A DNA stretch of 64,000 nucleotides from Novosphingobium sp. KA1 (GTDB lineage Bacteria > Pseudomonadota > Alphaproteobacteria > Sphingomonadales > Sphingomonadaceae). The stretch lies in assembly GCF_017309955.1 (NCBI RefSeq), contig NZ_CP021248.1:744001-808000 (forward strand). The letters are read 5' to 3'. The notes below the pieces were generated by a model that was not told the origin of the DNA, did no database searches, and saw only the letters and a list, made by a program, of their open reading frames with translations. The number at the start of each line of letters is the position of its first letter. The stretch's first letter is position 1. This document shows positions 8,163 through 16,578 of the stretch, one piece after another. A program made the position numbers and the translations under genes.

Positions 8163-9133
8163 TGGCTCGGTTCTTCCCGGTCCTCACCTCGCTGCTGCTG
8201 GCGACCTCCCCTTTGGCCGTGCAAGCGCAGGAGGCTAATCCCACACCGCCTCAAGCCGACGAACATGCCGGAATGGATCATGGCAGCATGGACCATTCGC
8301 AGATGGACATGTCCGGCATGGACATGAGCGCGCCGGATATGAAGGGCATGGATCACTCCGCTCACGCCGTGCCCGCAAGCACGGTCTCCGACGAGCCGGG
8401 TGATGCCCCGCCGCCACCGGTGCCGACCGACTTTCCTGCGCAGCGCTTCTTCGCGCCCGATCGCATGGCGGCGTCGCGCGCGGCGATGGTGAAGGAGATG
8501 AAGTTCAACACTTTCGCCCTTCAGGTCGACCAACTGGAATTCCGCACCGGCAAGGGCGGGGACGGTTTCGGCTGGGAAGGGCAGGCGTGGTACGGCGGCG
8601 ATATCGACCGGATCGTGCTGGCCAGCGAGGGCGAGGGCACCTTCGGCGAGCGGGCCGAGCGTATCGAGCTGGGTGCCTACTGGCGGCATGCGCTCGATCC
8701 CTGGTTCAACCTGCAACTTGGCATGCGGCAGGACTTCCGGCCTGATCCGCAACGCACTTACGCGCTGGTCGGCATCGAGGGGCTGGCGCCATACTGGTTC
8801 GAGCTCGAAGGCCAGTTGCTCGTCTCGAACAAAGGCGATGTCCATGCGCGCGGCAAGGCGGGCTATACCCAGCGCATCACCCAATCGCTGGTGATCGAGC
8901 CCGAGGCCGAGGTGGACTTTGCCTTTCAGGACGTACCGGCGCTGAACGTCGGCGCAGGCTTCGAGCGCCTCGAAATGGGTGCGAGGCTTCGCTACGAGCG
9001 CAATCGCTCGCTGGCTCCCTATGTGGGCATCAATTGGGAACGCAAGCTTGGTGGCACGGCGGATCTTGCACGCGCTGCGGGTGAGGGTGTGTCCGGCGTA
9101 TCAGCAGTCTTCGGTGTGCGTGCGATGTTTTGA
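8162..9133 (+). CDS. copB: Copper resistance outer-membrane protein CopB
   Basis: This 323-residue protein of the CopB family has a signal peptide (MARFFPVLTSLLLATSPLAVQAQ), followed by a Met/His-rich copper-binding stretch of repeated MDHG, MDHS and MDMS units near residues 36-66, and a beta-barrel domain that ends in phenylalanine (FGVRAMF). It normally works with CopA in periplasmic copper sequestration. Here the gene is intact but its partner CopA and the operon promoter were removed by the IS3 junction. Expression would need a promoter in or beside the element. The ATG at 8162 directly precedes the signal peptide. Confidence 0.93.
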   Translation: MARFFPVLTSLLLATSPLAVQAQEANPTPPQADEHAGMDHGSMDHSQMDMSGMDMSAPDMKGMDHSAHAVPASTVSDEPGDAPPPPVPTDFPAQRFFAPDRMAASRAAMVKEMKFNTFALQVDQLEFRTGKGGDGFGWEGQAWYGGDIDRIVLASEGEGTFGERAERIELGAYWRHALDPWFNLQLGMRQDFRPDPQRTYALVGIEGLAPYWFELEGQLLVSNKGDVHARGKAGYTQRITQSLVIEPEAEVDFAFQDVPALNVGAGFERLEMGARLRYERNRSLAPYVGINWERKLGGTADLARAAGEGVSGVSAVFGVRAMF

Positions 9134-9343
9134 TTCTCCCCAGGGTGCAAAATCGGACAAGGGACAAAATGGTCCGTCGCCAGACAACCATCTCACCGTG
9201 GCGCTTAGATGTTGCGGTATTCTACCTCACCAACTGGCGGCCTAAGTTTCTTTTGCAGCGCTAACCGCCTCAACGGTTTGGTCGCGATATTCGAGCATGC
9301 GTGAACGTTCGGTTGGCGCTGGTTTGGCGTTCCCCGCAGACCC
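9134..9343. other. Spacer between copB and the HTH remnant
   Basis: No coding potential or clear structure was recognised here. It separates the rightward copB from a leftward HTH gene whose stop is at 9344. Confidence 0.5.
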
Positions 9344-9573
9344 TCAAAATTGAGATGTGTTGTCGAACCTACGATCTTCAGCCCATTTTTGAAGATCTGC
9401 TTGCGCGTACAGGACACGCCTCCCAAATTTTCTGAACGGTGGACCTCCACCGACAACCCGCTGTTTCTCTAGTTTGCGAGGGGACAGGCGAAGAAATTCT
9501 GCAGCTTCAGAATTGGTAAGGAAAGCGTTCGGATTGTTATTTCGTCGCGTTCCATCGTATTTGAGAACCCTTG
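9344..9573 (-). pseudogene. Helix-turn-helix (excisionase/AlpA-like) protein cut by IS256
   Basis: The minus-strand frame reads a small winged-HTH domain: FLTNSEAAEFLRLSPRKLEKQRV...PPFRKFGRRVLYAQADLQKWAE, the HTH_17 type found in excisionases and in small regulators of plasmids and integrative elements. The native frame runs into the IS256 end at 9574, so its first codons are lost. The ATG used by the open frame (up to 9613) lies inside the IS. Almost the whole DNA-binding domain survives. It hints that this segment once belonged to a plasmid or integrative element. Confidence 0.7.
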
Positions 9574-10932
9574 GGTCGTGTCCCGCGGGGTGGTGTAGGA
9601 ACCGTCGATCCACGGCAGGATCGAGTTCAGGTCAGGCTGCCAGTGCTGGCAAGCTGACAATAGGATTATGGCTCACCGAGCCGAGGGTTTCCAGTGTCAT
9701 GTAGCGGCGCGATACCGCCCACTCATCGTTTTGCTCCAGCATGAGTGCTCCGACGAGACGAACGACGGCAGCGTTATTCGGGAATATGCCGATCACGTCT
9801 GCCCTTCGCTTGATCTCCTTGTTGACCCTTTCCAGTGGATTTGTGGAGGCGATCTGCGCCCAATGATCCTTGGGGAAGGCCATGTAGGCGAGCACGTCCT
9901 CGCGTGATGCGTCCATCATGTCGGCCAGCTTTGGAAACTTCTCGCGCAGGGCATCGGTAACCTGGTCCCACTGCTGTTGCGCCGCCTCGGCCGTCTCCTG
10001 CGCGAAGATGGTCTTGATCATGGCAATGACAGCGGGTCGTTGTTTCGGCGCCGCATGGGCGAACGCATTGCGCATCCAGTGCACCCGGCAGCGCTGCTGG
10101 GTCGCGGAAAATACCTTGCTGGCCGCAGCGCGCAGCCCTTTGTGATCGTCGGCGATGACCAACTTCACACCGCGCAAGCCTCGGTCAGCCAAAGAGCGCA
10201 GGAAGGCTTTCCAGAAAGGTTCGGCTTCCGACGGGCCGGTGGCCACGCCCAGAACCTCGCGTCGGCCATCGGTGTTGACGCCCACCGCGATTATCGCCGC
10301 CGTCGAGACAATCCGTCCGCCCTCGCGCACTTTGAGGTATGTGGCGTCGATCCATAGATAGGGCCACTCGCCTTCAATCGGTCGCGTGAGGAATGCGTTC
10401 ACCCGCTCGTCGATCTCGGCAACCAAACGGCTGACCTGGCTCTTTGAAACACCGCTGGCGCCCATCGCCTTGACCAGATCGTCGACCGAGCGGGTCGAAA
10501 CGCCGTGGACGTAGGCTTCCTGGATCACTGCCGCCAAGGCCTTCTCGGCGGTACGGCGTGGCTCCAGGAAGCTCGGGAAGTAACTGCCTTTGCGCAGCTT
10601 CGGGATCGCCAGATCAATCCGGCCAGCTCGCGTATCCCAACCCCGCTCGCGGTAGCCGTTGCGGTGGTTCAGCCGCTCAGGGCTGCGTGATCCGCAAGGC
10701 ACGCCCGTCTTCGCCTCGATCTCGAGATCCATCATACGCTCTGCGGCAAAAGCCAGCATCTCACGCACCAAATCGCTATCAGCCCCTTGCTCAATCAGCT
10801 CGACAAGGGCCATTCTGTCCTCGGTCATCGTCTTCTTCTCCAGGTTCGAGTTCGCATCCGAACCCTACCAGAAGATCGACGGTGGCCACCCTCTCAGGGA
10901 AACCTTCCTACACCACCCCGCGGGACACGACC
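9574..10932 (-). mobile_element. IS256-family insertion sequence
   Basis: The two ends are inverted repeats: GGTCGTGTCCCGCGGGGTGG on the left, with its complement at the right end. The element carries one transposase gene on the minus strand. Left flank (...gaacccttg) and right flank (gtttctcg...) do not match, although IS256 usually makes an 8-9-bp duplication. The interrupted sequences are also two different genes: an HTH gene on the left and the tail of a TetR gene on the right. A deletion or recombination across this element is therefore likely. Confidence 0.9.
9632..10828 (-). CDS. IS256-family transposase
   Basis: This 398-residue Mutator-type transposase shows the DDE features: LWIDATYLKVREGG with the first Asp, VIADDHKGL with the second Asp near the C(2)H region (QRCRVHWMRNAF), and the distal NPLERVNKEIKRR with the Glu. 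The N-terminal part (SPERLNHRNGYRERGWDTRAGRIDLAIPKLRKGSYFPSFLEPRR) is typical. The frame is complete, so the element may be active. Confidence 0.95.
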   Translation of the reverse strand: MTEDRMALVELIEQGADSDLVREMLAFAAERMMDLEIEAKTGVPCGSRSPERLNHRNGYRERGWDTRAGRIDLAIPKLRKGSYFPSFLEPRRTAEKALAAVIQEAYVHGVSTRSVDDLVKAMGASGVSKSQVSRLVAEIDERVNAFLTRPIEGEWPYLWIDATYLKVREGGRIVSTAAIIAVGVNTDGRREVLGVATGPSEAEPFWKAFLRSLADRGLRGVKLVIADDHKGLRAAASKVFSATQQRCRVHWMRNAFAHAAPKQRPAVIAMIKTIFAQETAEAAQQQWDQVTDALREKFPKLADMMDASREDVLAYMAFPKDHWAQIASTNPLERVNKEIKRRADVIGIFPNNAAVVRLVGALMLEQNDEWAVSRRYMTLETLGSVSHNPIVSLPALAA

Positions 10933-11191
10933 GTTTCTCGAATGGATGCAAGGCGAGGTATCCAGACTGTATGACCGTGTCATCGCGCAGGCGAAGTGTA
11001 TGAAACTCCTCGGCTCCGATTTCACACAGGATGATTTGATATTGTTGATCAGGATGCTTGTCGGAGCCATCTCGGGCCATCGCGGCAACGAGAGCGCTTG
11101 GATCGAGCGCGGACTCGATATCGTGCTGGCCGGTGTTCGGCCGTCGGCGCTCACTTCCACGCCCGATGATGCGGGGGCCAGATGTCCGTGA
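10933..11191 (+). pseudogene. TetR-family regulator, C-terminal remnant
   Basis: Immediately right of the IS256 end the frame reads LEWMQGEVSRLYDRVIAQA...DDLILLIRMLVGAI...ERGLDIVLAGVRP, which resembles the ligand-binding C-terminus of sphingomonad TetR regulators. The DNA-binding N-terminal half is absent and is not found on the other side of the element. It is dead debris, useful as a marker of the rearrangement. Confidence 0.65.
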
Positions 11192-11604
11192 AACGCAGCC
11201 GTAATCTGGGCGATTGACTCGGTCATTGAATAGATCCCTTCGATGCTAGACACCGAAAGTACCTCACTCCCTCACAAGAAATTTCGAACGCTGGGCCGGT
11301 TGGCTGGCGGCGATGCAGGCCGGATCGCCCTCAAAGGATCGCGATACGATGGTTGTCTGGCCTGCGTTTTCTATGGGCTACTCGGTCGTGTTCATCCGGA
11401 GTAACCCACAGCTCTTAAACAGTAGACGCTGCTGGGATGGCTGGGATTAAGCGGGTGAGGCTGGCCTCTTGATCGAGAGATTAGCGTCTGTATGAGGCGG
11501 GCTTCGGCGCAGGCGAATACAGGCGCAGTTACCTCCTTAAAGCTCAGTGGGCGACGCGATTGTCTCCAATCGTCGCAAAACAGAAAAAGTCACGCAGTGA
11601 CGTT
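11192..11604. other. Non-coding stretch upstream of the MaoC gene
   Basis: No gene was recognised in this 413-bp stretch. It precedes the conserved 19-bp element at 11605 and probably holds the promoter region of the following operon. Confidence 0.5.
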
Positions 11605-11623
11605 TGTCGCGATCGGTCAAGTC
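11605..11623 (+). promoter_or_regulatory. Conserved element TGTCGCGATCGGTCAAG, site 1
   Basis: TGTCGCGATCGGTCAAGTC lies about 95 bp before the GTG start of the MaoC gene. The identical 19 bases recur at 19664 upstream of a TonB receptor gene, and 16 of 17 core bases recur at 24214 upstream of a SnoaL gene. All three face the same way. The position suits an activator site, and AraC proteins in the cluster are candidates. The binding protein is inferred. Confidence 0.6.
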
Positions 11624-11717
11624 GCGAGCCGCAGAGATATCGCACAAATCATCCCGCACCGGCCTGGCCCTCGACCGACGTGTCGACGGGCCTCTGCCGA
11701 ACGATGGGAGATGCTTT

Positions 11718-12905
11718 GTGACTGAAGGTGAAACCACCGCTCAGATGGATATCAGCGACGTCGAATGGCGCCTTGGCCACAAGGTCGGCGGCGGCGAACT
11801 TTGGGAGCCGTGCAACAAGACCGATATCCGCCGCTGGGTCATGGCGATGGACTATGTGAACCCGCTGCATTGGGATCAGCGCTTTGCTCAGGATACGAAG
11901 TTCGGCGACATCATCGCCCCCCAATCGATCTGCGTCGCGCTCGATTACGGGCACGGCAACAATCAGGCCTGCGTCGGCCGGATCGAGGGCCAGCACATGA
12001 TCTTCGGCGGCGAGGAGTGGTGGTGGTACGGCACCCATGTCCGGCCCGGCGACCACCTCAGCCATGAGCGGATCTTCACTGGCTTCAAGCTGACCGATAC
12101 GCGCTTTGCCGGCCCTACGCTGTTCCAGCGCGGTGATACCATCCACCGCAATCAGCGCGGCGATCTGATCGCCAAATCCTGCCCCACGGTGATCCGCTAT
12201 CTGGCGAAAGAAGCGGAAAAGCGCGGCATGTATGCCTCCACTGCCGGCGCGCCGCGCAAGTGGACGGTCGCCGAACTTGCAGAGATCGATCAGGTGCGCC
12301 GCGACTGGTTTCTTTCCAACCGCGAGGGCAAGTCGCCGCATTTCGAGGAAGTTTCGGTGGGACAAAAACTGCCACGCCGGGTGATTGGGCCGCACTCGAT
12401 CGCCAGCTTCACCACCGAATACCGCGCCTTCATCTTCAACATCTGGGGCAGCTTTTACTGGCAGGGCGTGGAAGGCGTGCCCGATTGCTGGGTCAATCAG
12501 GACATGGGCTGGATCGAGGGCTTTTCCTTCGACGAGGAAGGCGCGCTGATCGACCCGCGCCTGCGTGACGGGCTCTACCTCGGCCCCTCTCGCGGCCATA
12601 TCGACGATGGCCGGGCCAGCGAGATCGGCATGCACCGGGCCTATGGCTATGGCGCGACGATGGCGGCGTGGAACACCGATTACCTGGCATTCTGGGCCGG
12701 GCATGACGGCATGGTCCGCCACGCCAAGAGCGAGTTCCGAGGTCCCGCCTTCGAAGGCGACGTCACCTATATTGAAGGGGAAGTCATCGAGAAGATCGAG
12801 AATTCCGAATGGGGCTTCCCGGTTGTGCGGGTGGAAGTGCGGATGACGAACCAGGAAGGCAAAATCGTCGTCACTTCCGTCAACGAAGTCCAACTGCCGT
12901 TCTGA
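11718..12905 (+). CDS. MaoC-like double-hotdog acyl dehydratase/hydratase
   Basis: This 395-residue protein is made of two MaoC/FAS1-type hotdog domains and is expected to hydrate an enoyl-CoA or dehydrate a hydroxyacyl-CoA. The N-terminal half has NPLHWDQRFAQDTKFGDIIAPQ, the MaoC-like substrate-binding and hydratase segment with Asp and His. The C-terminal half has AYGYGATMAAWNTDYLAFWAGHDG and ends VRMTNQEGKIVVTSVNEVQLPF. GTG at 11718 is chosen as the start because GGGAG lies seven bases before it. The longer frame from 11604 would run across the conserved regulatory element. Ten bases separate it from the CoA ligase, so both probably act in one beta-oxidation-like step series. Confidence 0.85.
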   Translation: MTEGETTAQMDISDVEWRLGHKVGGGELWEPCNKTDIRRWVMAMDYVNPLHWDQRFAQDTKFGDIIAPQSICVALDYGHGNNQACVGRIEGQHMIFGGEEWWWYGTHVRPGDHLSHERIFTGFKLTDTRFAGPTLFQRGDTIHRNQRGDLIAKSCPTVIRYLAKEAEKRGMYASTAGAPRKWTVAELAEIDQVRRDWFLSNREGKSPHFEEVSVGQKLPRRVIGPHSIASFTTEYRAFIFNIWGSFYWQGVEGVPDCWVNQDMGWIEGFSFDEEGALIDPRLRDGLYLGPSRGHIDDGRASEIGMHRAYGYGATMAAWNTDYLAFWAGHDGMVRHAKSEFRGPAFEGDVTYIEGEVIEKIENSEWGFPVVRVEVRMTNQEGKIVVTSVNEVQLPF

Positions 12906-12915
12906 GGAGCTTACC

Positions 12916-14625
12916 GTGTCCTTGCATGTCTTCGTAGCCGATCCCTCGGTTTCGGTCGCTCGCGGTATCCCGCTGGCCGATGAAACGGGACTGGGTGAAC
13001 TCACGCTCGGCGGTTTCCTCCGGGACGTGACGGATCGCTACGGTGGCCGGGAGGCGCTGGTCCAGCGCCTCGAGGACGGAACGCGGGAGCGCTGGAGCTA
13101 TTGCGACTTGTGGGACCGTTCGAGGGAGGTCGCCAAGTCCCTGGTCGCGCTCGGGCTTGGCAAGGGAGAGCGGGTCGGCATCCTGATGACGAACCGGGCG
13201 GAATTCCTCTCGGCGGTCTTCGGGACAGCGCTGGCCGGCGGTATCGCGACGCCTCTCAGTACGTTTTCGACGCCGTCGGAATTGCAGTTCTTGCTCGAGC
13301 ACTCCGCGGTGACATTCCTGCTGTTCGAGGGGAGGGTCCTCAAGAAGGACTTTCTCGAAATGCTCTGCGATCTCGACGGAAAGATCGGCCACGGTGAGCC
13401 CGGGGACTACGCGTCGGCCCGTTTCCCGTTTCTTCGGCACCTGGTCGTTCTGGGTGCCGAGGAGACGGGGGCGGTTCGATCCTGGGATGCGTTCCTCACA
13501 CTTGCGACCAATGTCTCGGATGAGGTGCTGGATGCGCGCCTGGGAGCCGTAAAGCCTGCCGACTGCGGCGCATTGTTCTTCTCTTCGGGTTCCACGGCGC
13601 TTCCCAAAGGCATCCTTTCCTCGCACCAGGGAATTGCACTGCAACTCTGGCGCATGGGCCGGCAGCAGGGATTGGCGGATGGCGTCCGCAGCTGGACGGC
13701 AAACGGGTTCTTCTGGTCGGGCAACTTCGCCATGATCATCGGAGGAACTCTGGGCGTCGGGGGCAGTCTGATCCTCCAGCGCACCTTTGGTCCGGTCGAG
13801 GCGCTCGACTTGTGGCAGGCCGAACGGGTCTCGTTTCCATTCGCCTGGCCGCATCAGTGGGAGCAGCTTTCCTCGGCGCCGAACTGGCGGGCCGTCGACC
13901 TGTCCTCGCTCGCATTCGTCGATCCTGGTTCCGCGGTGGCGGCACATCCGAGCGTCACGACCTCATGGATCGAGCCCAGGCACTGTTACGGGAATACCGA
14001 GACCTTCACGCTGAGTGCGGCCTACCCGGCGATGACCACCACTAAGGTTGCCGCCGATAGCCATGGTCTCCCGCTTCCGGGAAATGCCATCAAGATTGTG
14101 GACCCTCTTTCGGGAAAAGGCGTTCCCGTGGGTAGCAGCGGCGAAATTGCAGTCAAGGGACCGACCCTGATGCTTGGCTACCTGGGCATCCCGCTTGCCG
14201 ATTCCGTCGATGAGGAAGGATACTTCCGAACCGGAGACGGTGGACGGATCGACGAGGAAGGGCGCCTGTTCTGGGAAGGAAGGCTCAACGACATCATCAA
14301 GACTGGCGGAGCGAATGTCTCCCCGCTCGAGATAGACGAGGCCATCCGGGCGATGCCGGGCATCAAGATCAGTCAGACGGTCGGCGTGCCGCACGATACC
14401 CTGTGCGAAATGGTCGTCGCATGCGTCGTCTTTCACGAAGGCTGCGATCGAGGCGAGGAGGAGCTGCGGCAGAGCCTTCGCGAAGTTCTTGCAAGCTACA
14501 AGATACCCCGCCGCTTCCTGAGCCTGACGGAGGAGGAAATCGGGTTGACCGGCACGGCAAAGATCAAGACCAGCGAACTGCGGACCCTTGCAGCCAGCAA
14601 GCTTGCCGAGGAACCTGTCCATTGA
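12916..14625 (+). CDS. AMP-forming acyl/aryl-CoA ligase
   Basis: This 569-residue ANL-superfamily enzyme should activate a carboxylic acid to its CoA thioester with ATP. It contains the P-loop motif SSGSTALPKGILSSHQG, the YGNTETF substrate and adenylate region, the hinge and Asp motif YFRTGDGGRIDEEGRLFWEGRLNDIIKTGG, and the C-terminal catalytic Lys region GLTGTAKIKTSEL. The length is usual. GTG at 12916 follows GAGGAG closely. Pairing with a MaoC hydratase suggests that the substrate carries a side chain or ring-derived acid degraded as a CoA ester. The specific acid cannot be told from sequence. Confidence 0.9.
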   Translation: MSLHVFVADPSVSVARGIPLADETGLGELTLGGFLRDVTDRYGGREALVQRLEDGTRERWSYCDLWDRSREVAKSLVALGLGKGERVGILMTNRAEFLSAVFGTALAGGIATPLSTFSTPSELQFLLEHSAVTFLLFEGRVLKKDFLEMLCDLDGKIGHGEPGDYASARFPFLRHLVVLGAEETGAVRSWDAFLTLATNVSDEVLDARLGAVKPADCGALFFSSGSTALPKGILSSHQGIALQLWRMGRQQGLADGVRSWTANGFFWSGNFAMIIGGTLGVGGSLILQRTFGPVEALDLWQAERVSFPFAWPHQWEQLSSAPNWRAVDLSSLAFVDPGSAVAAHPSVTTSWIEPRHCYGNTETFTLSAAYPAMTTTKVAADSHGLPLPGNAIKIVDPLSGKGVPVGSSGEIAVKGPTLMLGYLGIPLADSVDEEGYFRTGDGGRIDEEGRLFWEGRLNDIIKTGGANVSPLEIDEAIRAMPGIKISQTVGVPHDTLCEMVVACVVFHEGCDRGEEELRQSLREVLASYKIPRRFLSLTEEEIGLTGTAKIKTSELRTLAASKLAEEPVH

Positions 14626-14697
14626 AGGCAGCGCGGCGATGCAAGTGCGACCTGTTCCGAGGCGTGCTGAGGCCATTCTGAGAGGGCAGTGCAAGCG

Positions 14698-15591
14698 ATG
14701 GATGGCATCCGGTTCGGCAGCGCGTCGATTACCACGGTTCTCGAAATGGAGCTGGTCGGCCGGCCCATCGGATGGCTCGGAGCGCCGGCCGATCTGATCG
14801 AAGCAAACCGCTGGTGGCTCGAGCCGCATTTTCTCGAGGCCGGCGACACCTGGAGCCTGAACTTTCGAAGCTGGGTCGTGCACGTCGACAATCTCGTAAT
14901 CGTGATCGATCCTTGTACCGGAAATTCCCGGCCTCATCCCATGTCGACGTTCGATATGCTCGATACGCCGTTTCTCGAACGGTTCGAGGAAACGGGATAC
15001 CGGGTCCAGGACGTGGATTACGTTTTCTGCACCCACCTTCACCACGATCACTGAGGCTGGAACACGCTTCTGCAAGATGGGCGCTGGGTTCCGACTTTCC
15101 CGAATGCCCGCTACCTCTTCGTGCGCAGGGAGTACGATCGCTGGCATCCATCGAACGCGGCGAGGTACCGGGCGGTCGACTACAATTCAGGCGTGTTCGA
15201 GCGGTCAATCGAGCCCGTCGTGCAAGCCGGGCAGGCCGAGCTTGTCCTCGACCGGCACCGGATTTCGCCGGGCCTCGCGATCGAGCCCGGGCATGGCCAC
15301 ACCGCAGGCCATTCCATGCTGAGGCTGGACGGCGGCGAGGGCGAGGCCGTGTTCGCCGGCGATGCAATCCACCACCCCCTGCAACTGATCGATCCGACTG
15401 TCGTGTTCGGCGATCACGATGACCGGGTGTCAATGATCGAGACCCGCCGGCGCCTTGCCTTGGACAGTCTCGAACGGTCGACTGTCATCATTCCCGCGCA
15501 TCTGCCATTCCCTCACGCGGGGCGCCTGCGCAAGGAGACTCGCGGGATTCGGTTTGCGCCCTGGCTCGAGCCGGGCGATGGAGCGGCCTGA
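14698..15591 (+). pseudogene. MBL-fold hydrolase interrupted by an in-frame TGA
   Basis: The frame encodes a roughly 297-residue metallo-beta-lactamase-fold hydrolase of the lactonase-like group. The metal motif THLHHDH ends at 15051 and the next codon, 15052-15054, is TGA. The same frame then continues without any other lesion: GWNTLLQDGRWVPTFPNARY, EPGHGHTAGHSML and FAGDAIHHP, to a stop at 15589. Family members usually have a small residue, often Cys, at the TGA position before GWNT. A single C/T-to-A change from TGC or TGT explains it. Selenocysteine is a remote alternative. The gene follows the CoA ligase by 72 bp. The start may be GTG 14689 or ATG 14698. Confidence 0.85.
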
Positions 15592-15695
15592 ACTGATCTG
15601 ATCTCGCATGGGAGCGGGCACCGCGCTTACCCGCACAAGCCCGCCAAAAGTCCGGCCCAACCCCGGCCCAAGCGCGCCCCAAACACGCCGTCCTG

Positions 15696-16441
15696 TCAGG
15701 ACGGGATGCGCCCGCCGTTGATACCGATGGTCTGGCCCGTCACATAGCTGCTGGCCTCGAGGCAAAGCCAGGAGCAGGCATTGGCGATGTCTTCAGGCTC
15801 GCCGGTGCGGCGCACCGGTATGTTGGCGCGAACCGTCTCGAGAGGGATCGGGAACTTGTCCTTGTTCGCCTCGGACATGACCGTGTTCATGATGACGCCC
15901 GGTGGAATGTTGTTCACCGTGATGCCCAGTGGCCCCAGCTCCGCGGCGAGCGTTCGCGTGAGGGTGATGATGGCGCCCTTGGAGGATGAATAAGGGGCCA
16001 TGCCTGCCGAGCCGGTCTGCGCGCTCGAGGACGACATGTTGACGATCCGGCCCCAGGCGGCTTCGATCATGTCCGGCACCACGACCTGCGTGACGATGAA
16101 GGTGCCCTTGACGTTGACCTCGTAGATCCGTTCCCATTTGTCATCGGTTATCTCTAGGAAGGGCGTTGTGTCGGTGATCCCGGCGTTGTTGACCAATACG
16201 GTGATCGGTCCGAATTCGGTTCGCAATCGCGCAGCGGCCTTTCGATCTGCGCGCGATTGGCAATGCTGGCCTGCAGAGCGATTGCCCGGCCGCCGGCGGC
16301 AATGATCTCGCTGGCGGTTCGTTCCGCATCCTCAAGCAGGATGTCGAGTACGCCAACGGCCATGCCGTCCGCAGCGAGCCTTTTGGCGCAGGCTTTTCCG
16401 ATGCCGGATGCTGCGCCGGTCACCAATGCGGTCCGTGCCAT
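15696..16441 (-). pseudogene. SDR-family oxidoreductase with a frameshift
   Basis: The N-terminal part (16441 down to about 16243) reads MARTALVTGAASGIGKACAKRLAADG with the Rossmann glycine motif. The rest (from about 16240 down to 15696) reads LRTEFGPITVLVNNAGITDT, then MSSSSAQTGS and YSSSKGAI with the catalytic Ser, Tyr and Lys, ending TGQTIGINGGRIPS. The two parts are in different frames. Adding one A to the minus-strand A-run at 16240-16242 joins them into a normal SDR of about 249 residues (QIEKAAARLRTEFG). It is thus a recent one-base deletion or a sequencing error in a short homopolymer. Confidence 0.88.
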
Positions 16442-16522
16442 CTTTCCTTACCTCTTTCGTGATCGAAGGACTCGGTCAGCCAAGCCCTTCGTGATTCCGG
16501 CGCTCCTGCTCCTAAGAGAAAG

Positions 16523-16550
16523 ACCCGGTCGGCCCGAAAGCCGACCGGGT
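16523..16550 (-). terminator. Terminator-like hairpin after the TonB receptor gene
   Basis: Eleven-base perfect arms (ACCCGGTCGGC / GCCGACCGGGT) flank a six-base loop. On the minus strand the hairpin is followed by CTTTCTC. It lies 29 bp beyond the stop of the receptor gene at 16579. Confidence 0.75.
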
Positions 16551-16578
16551 AAGGAGGGAGCTTGCTGATCCTGGATGC

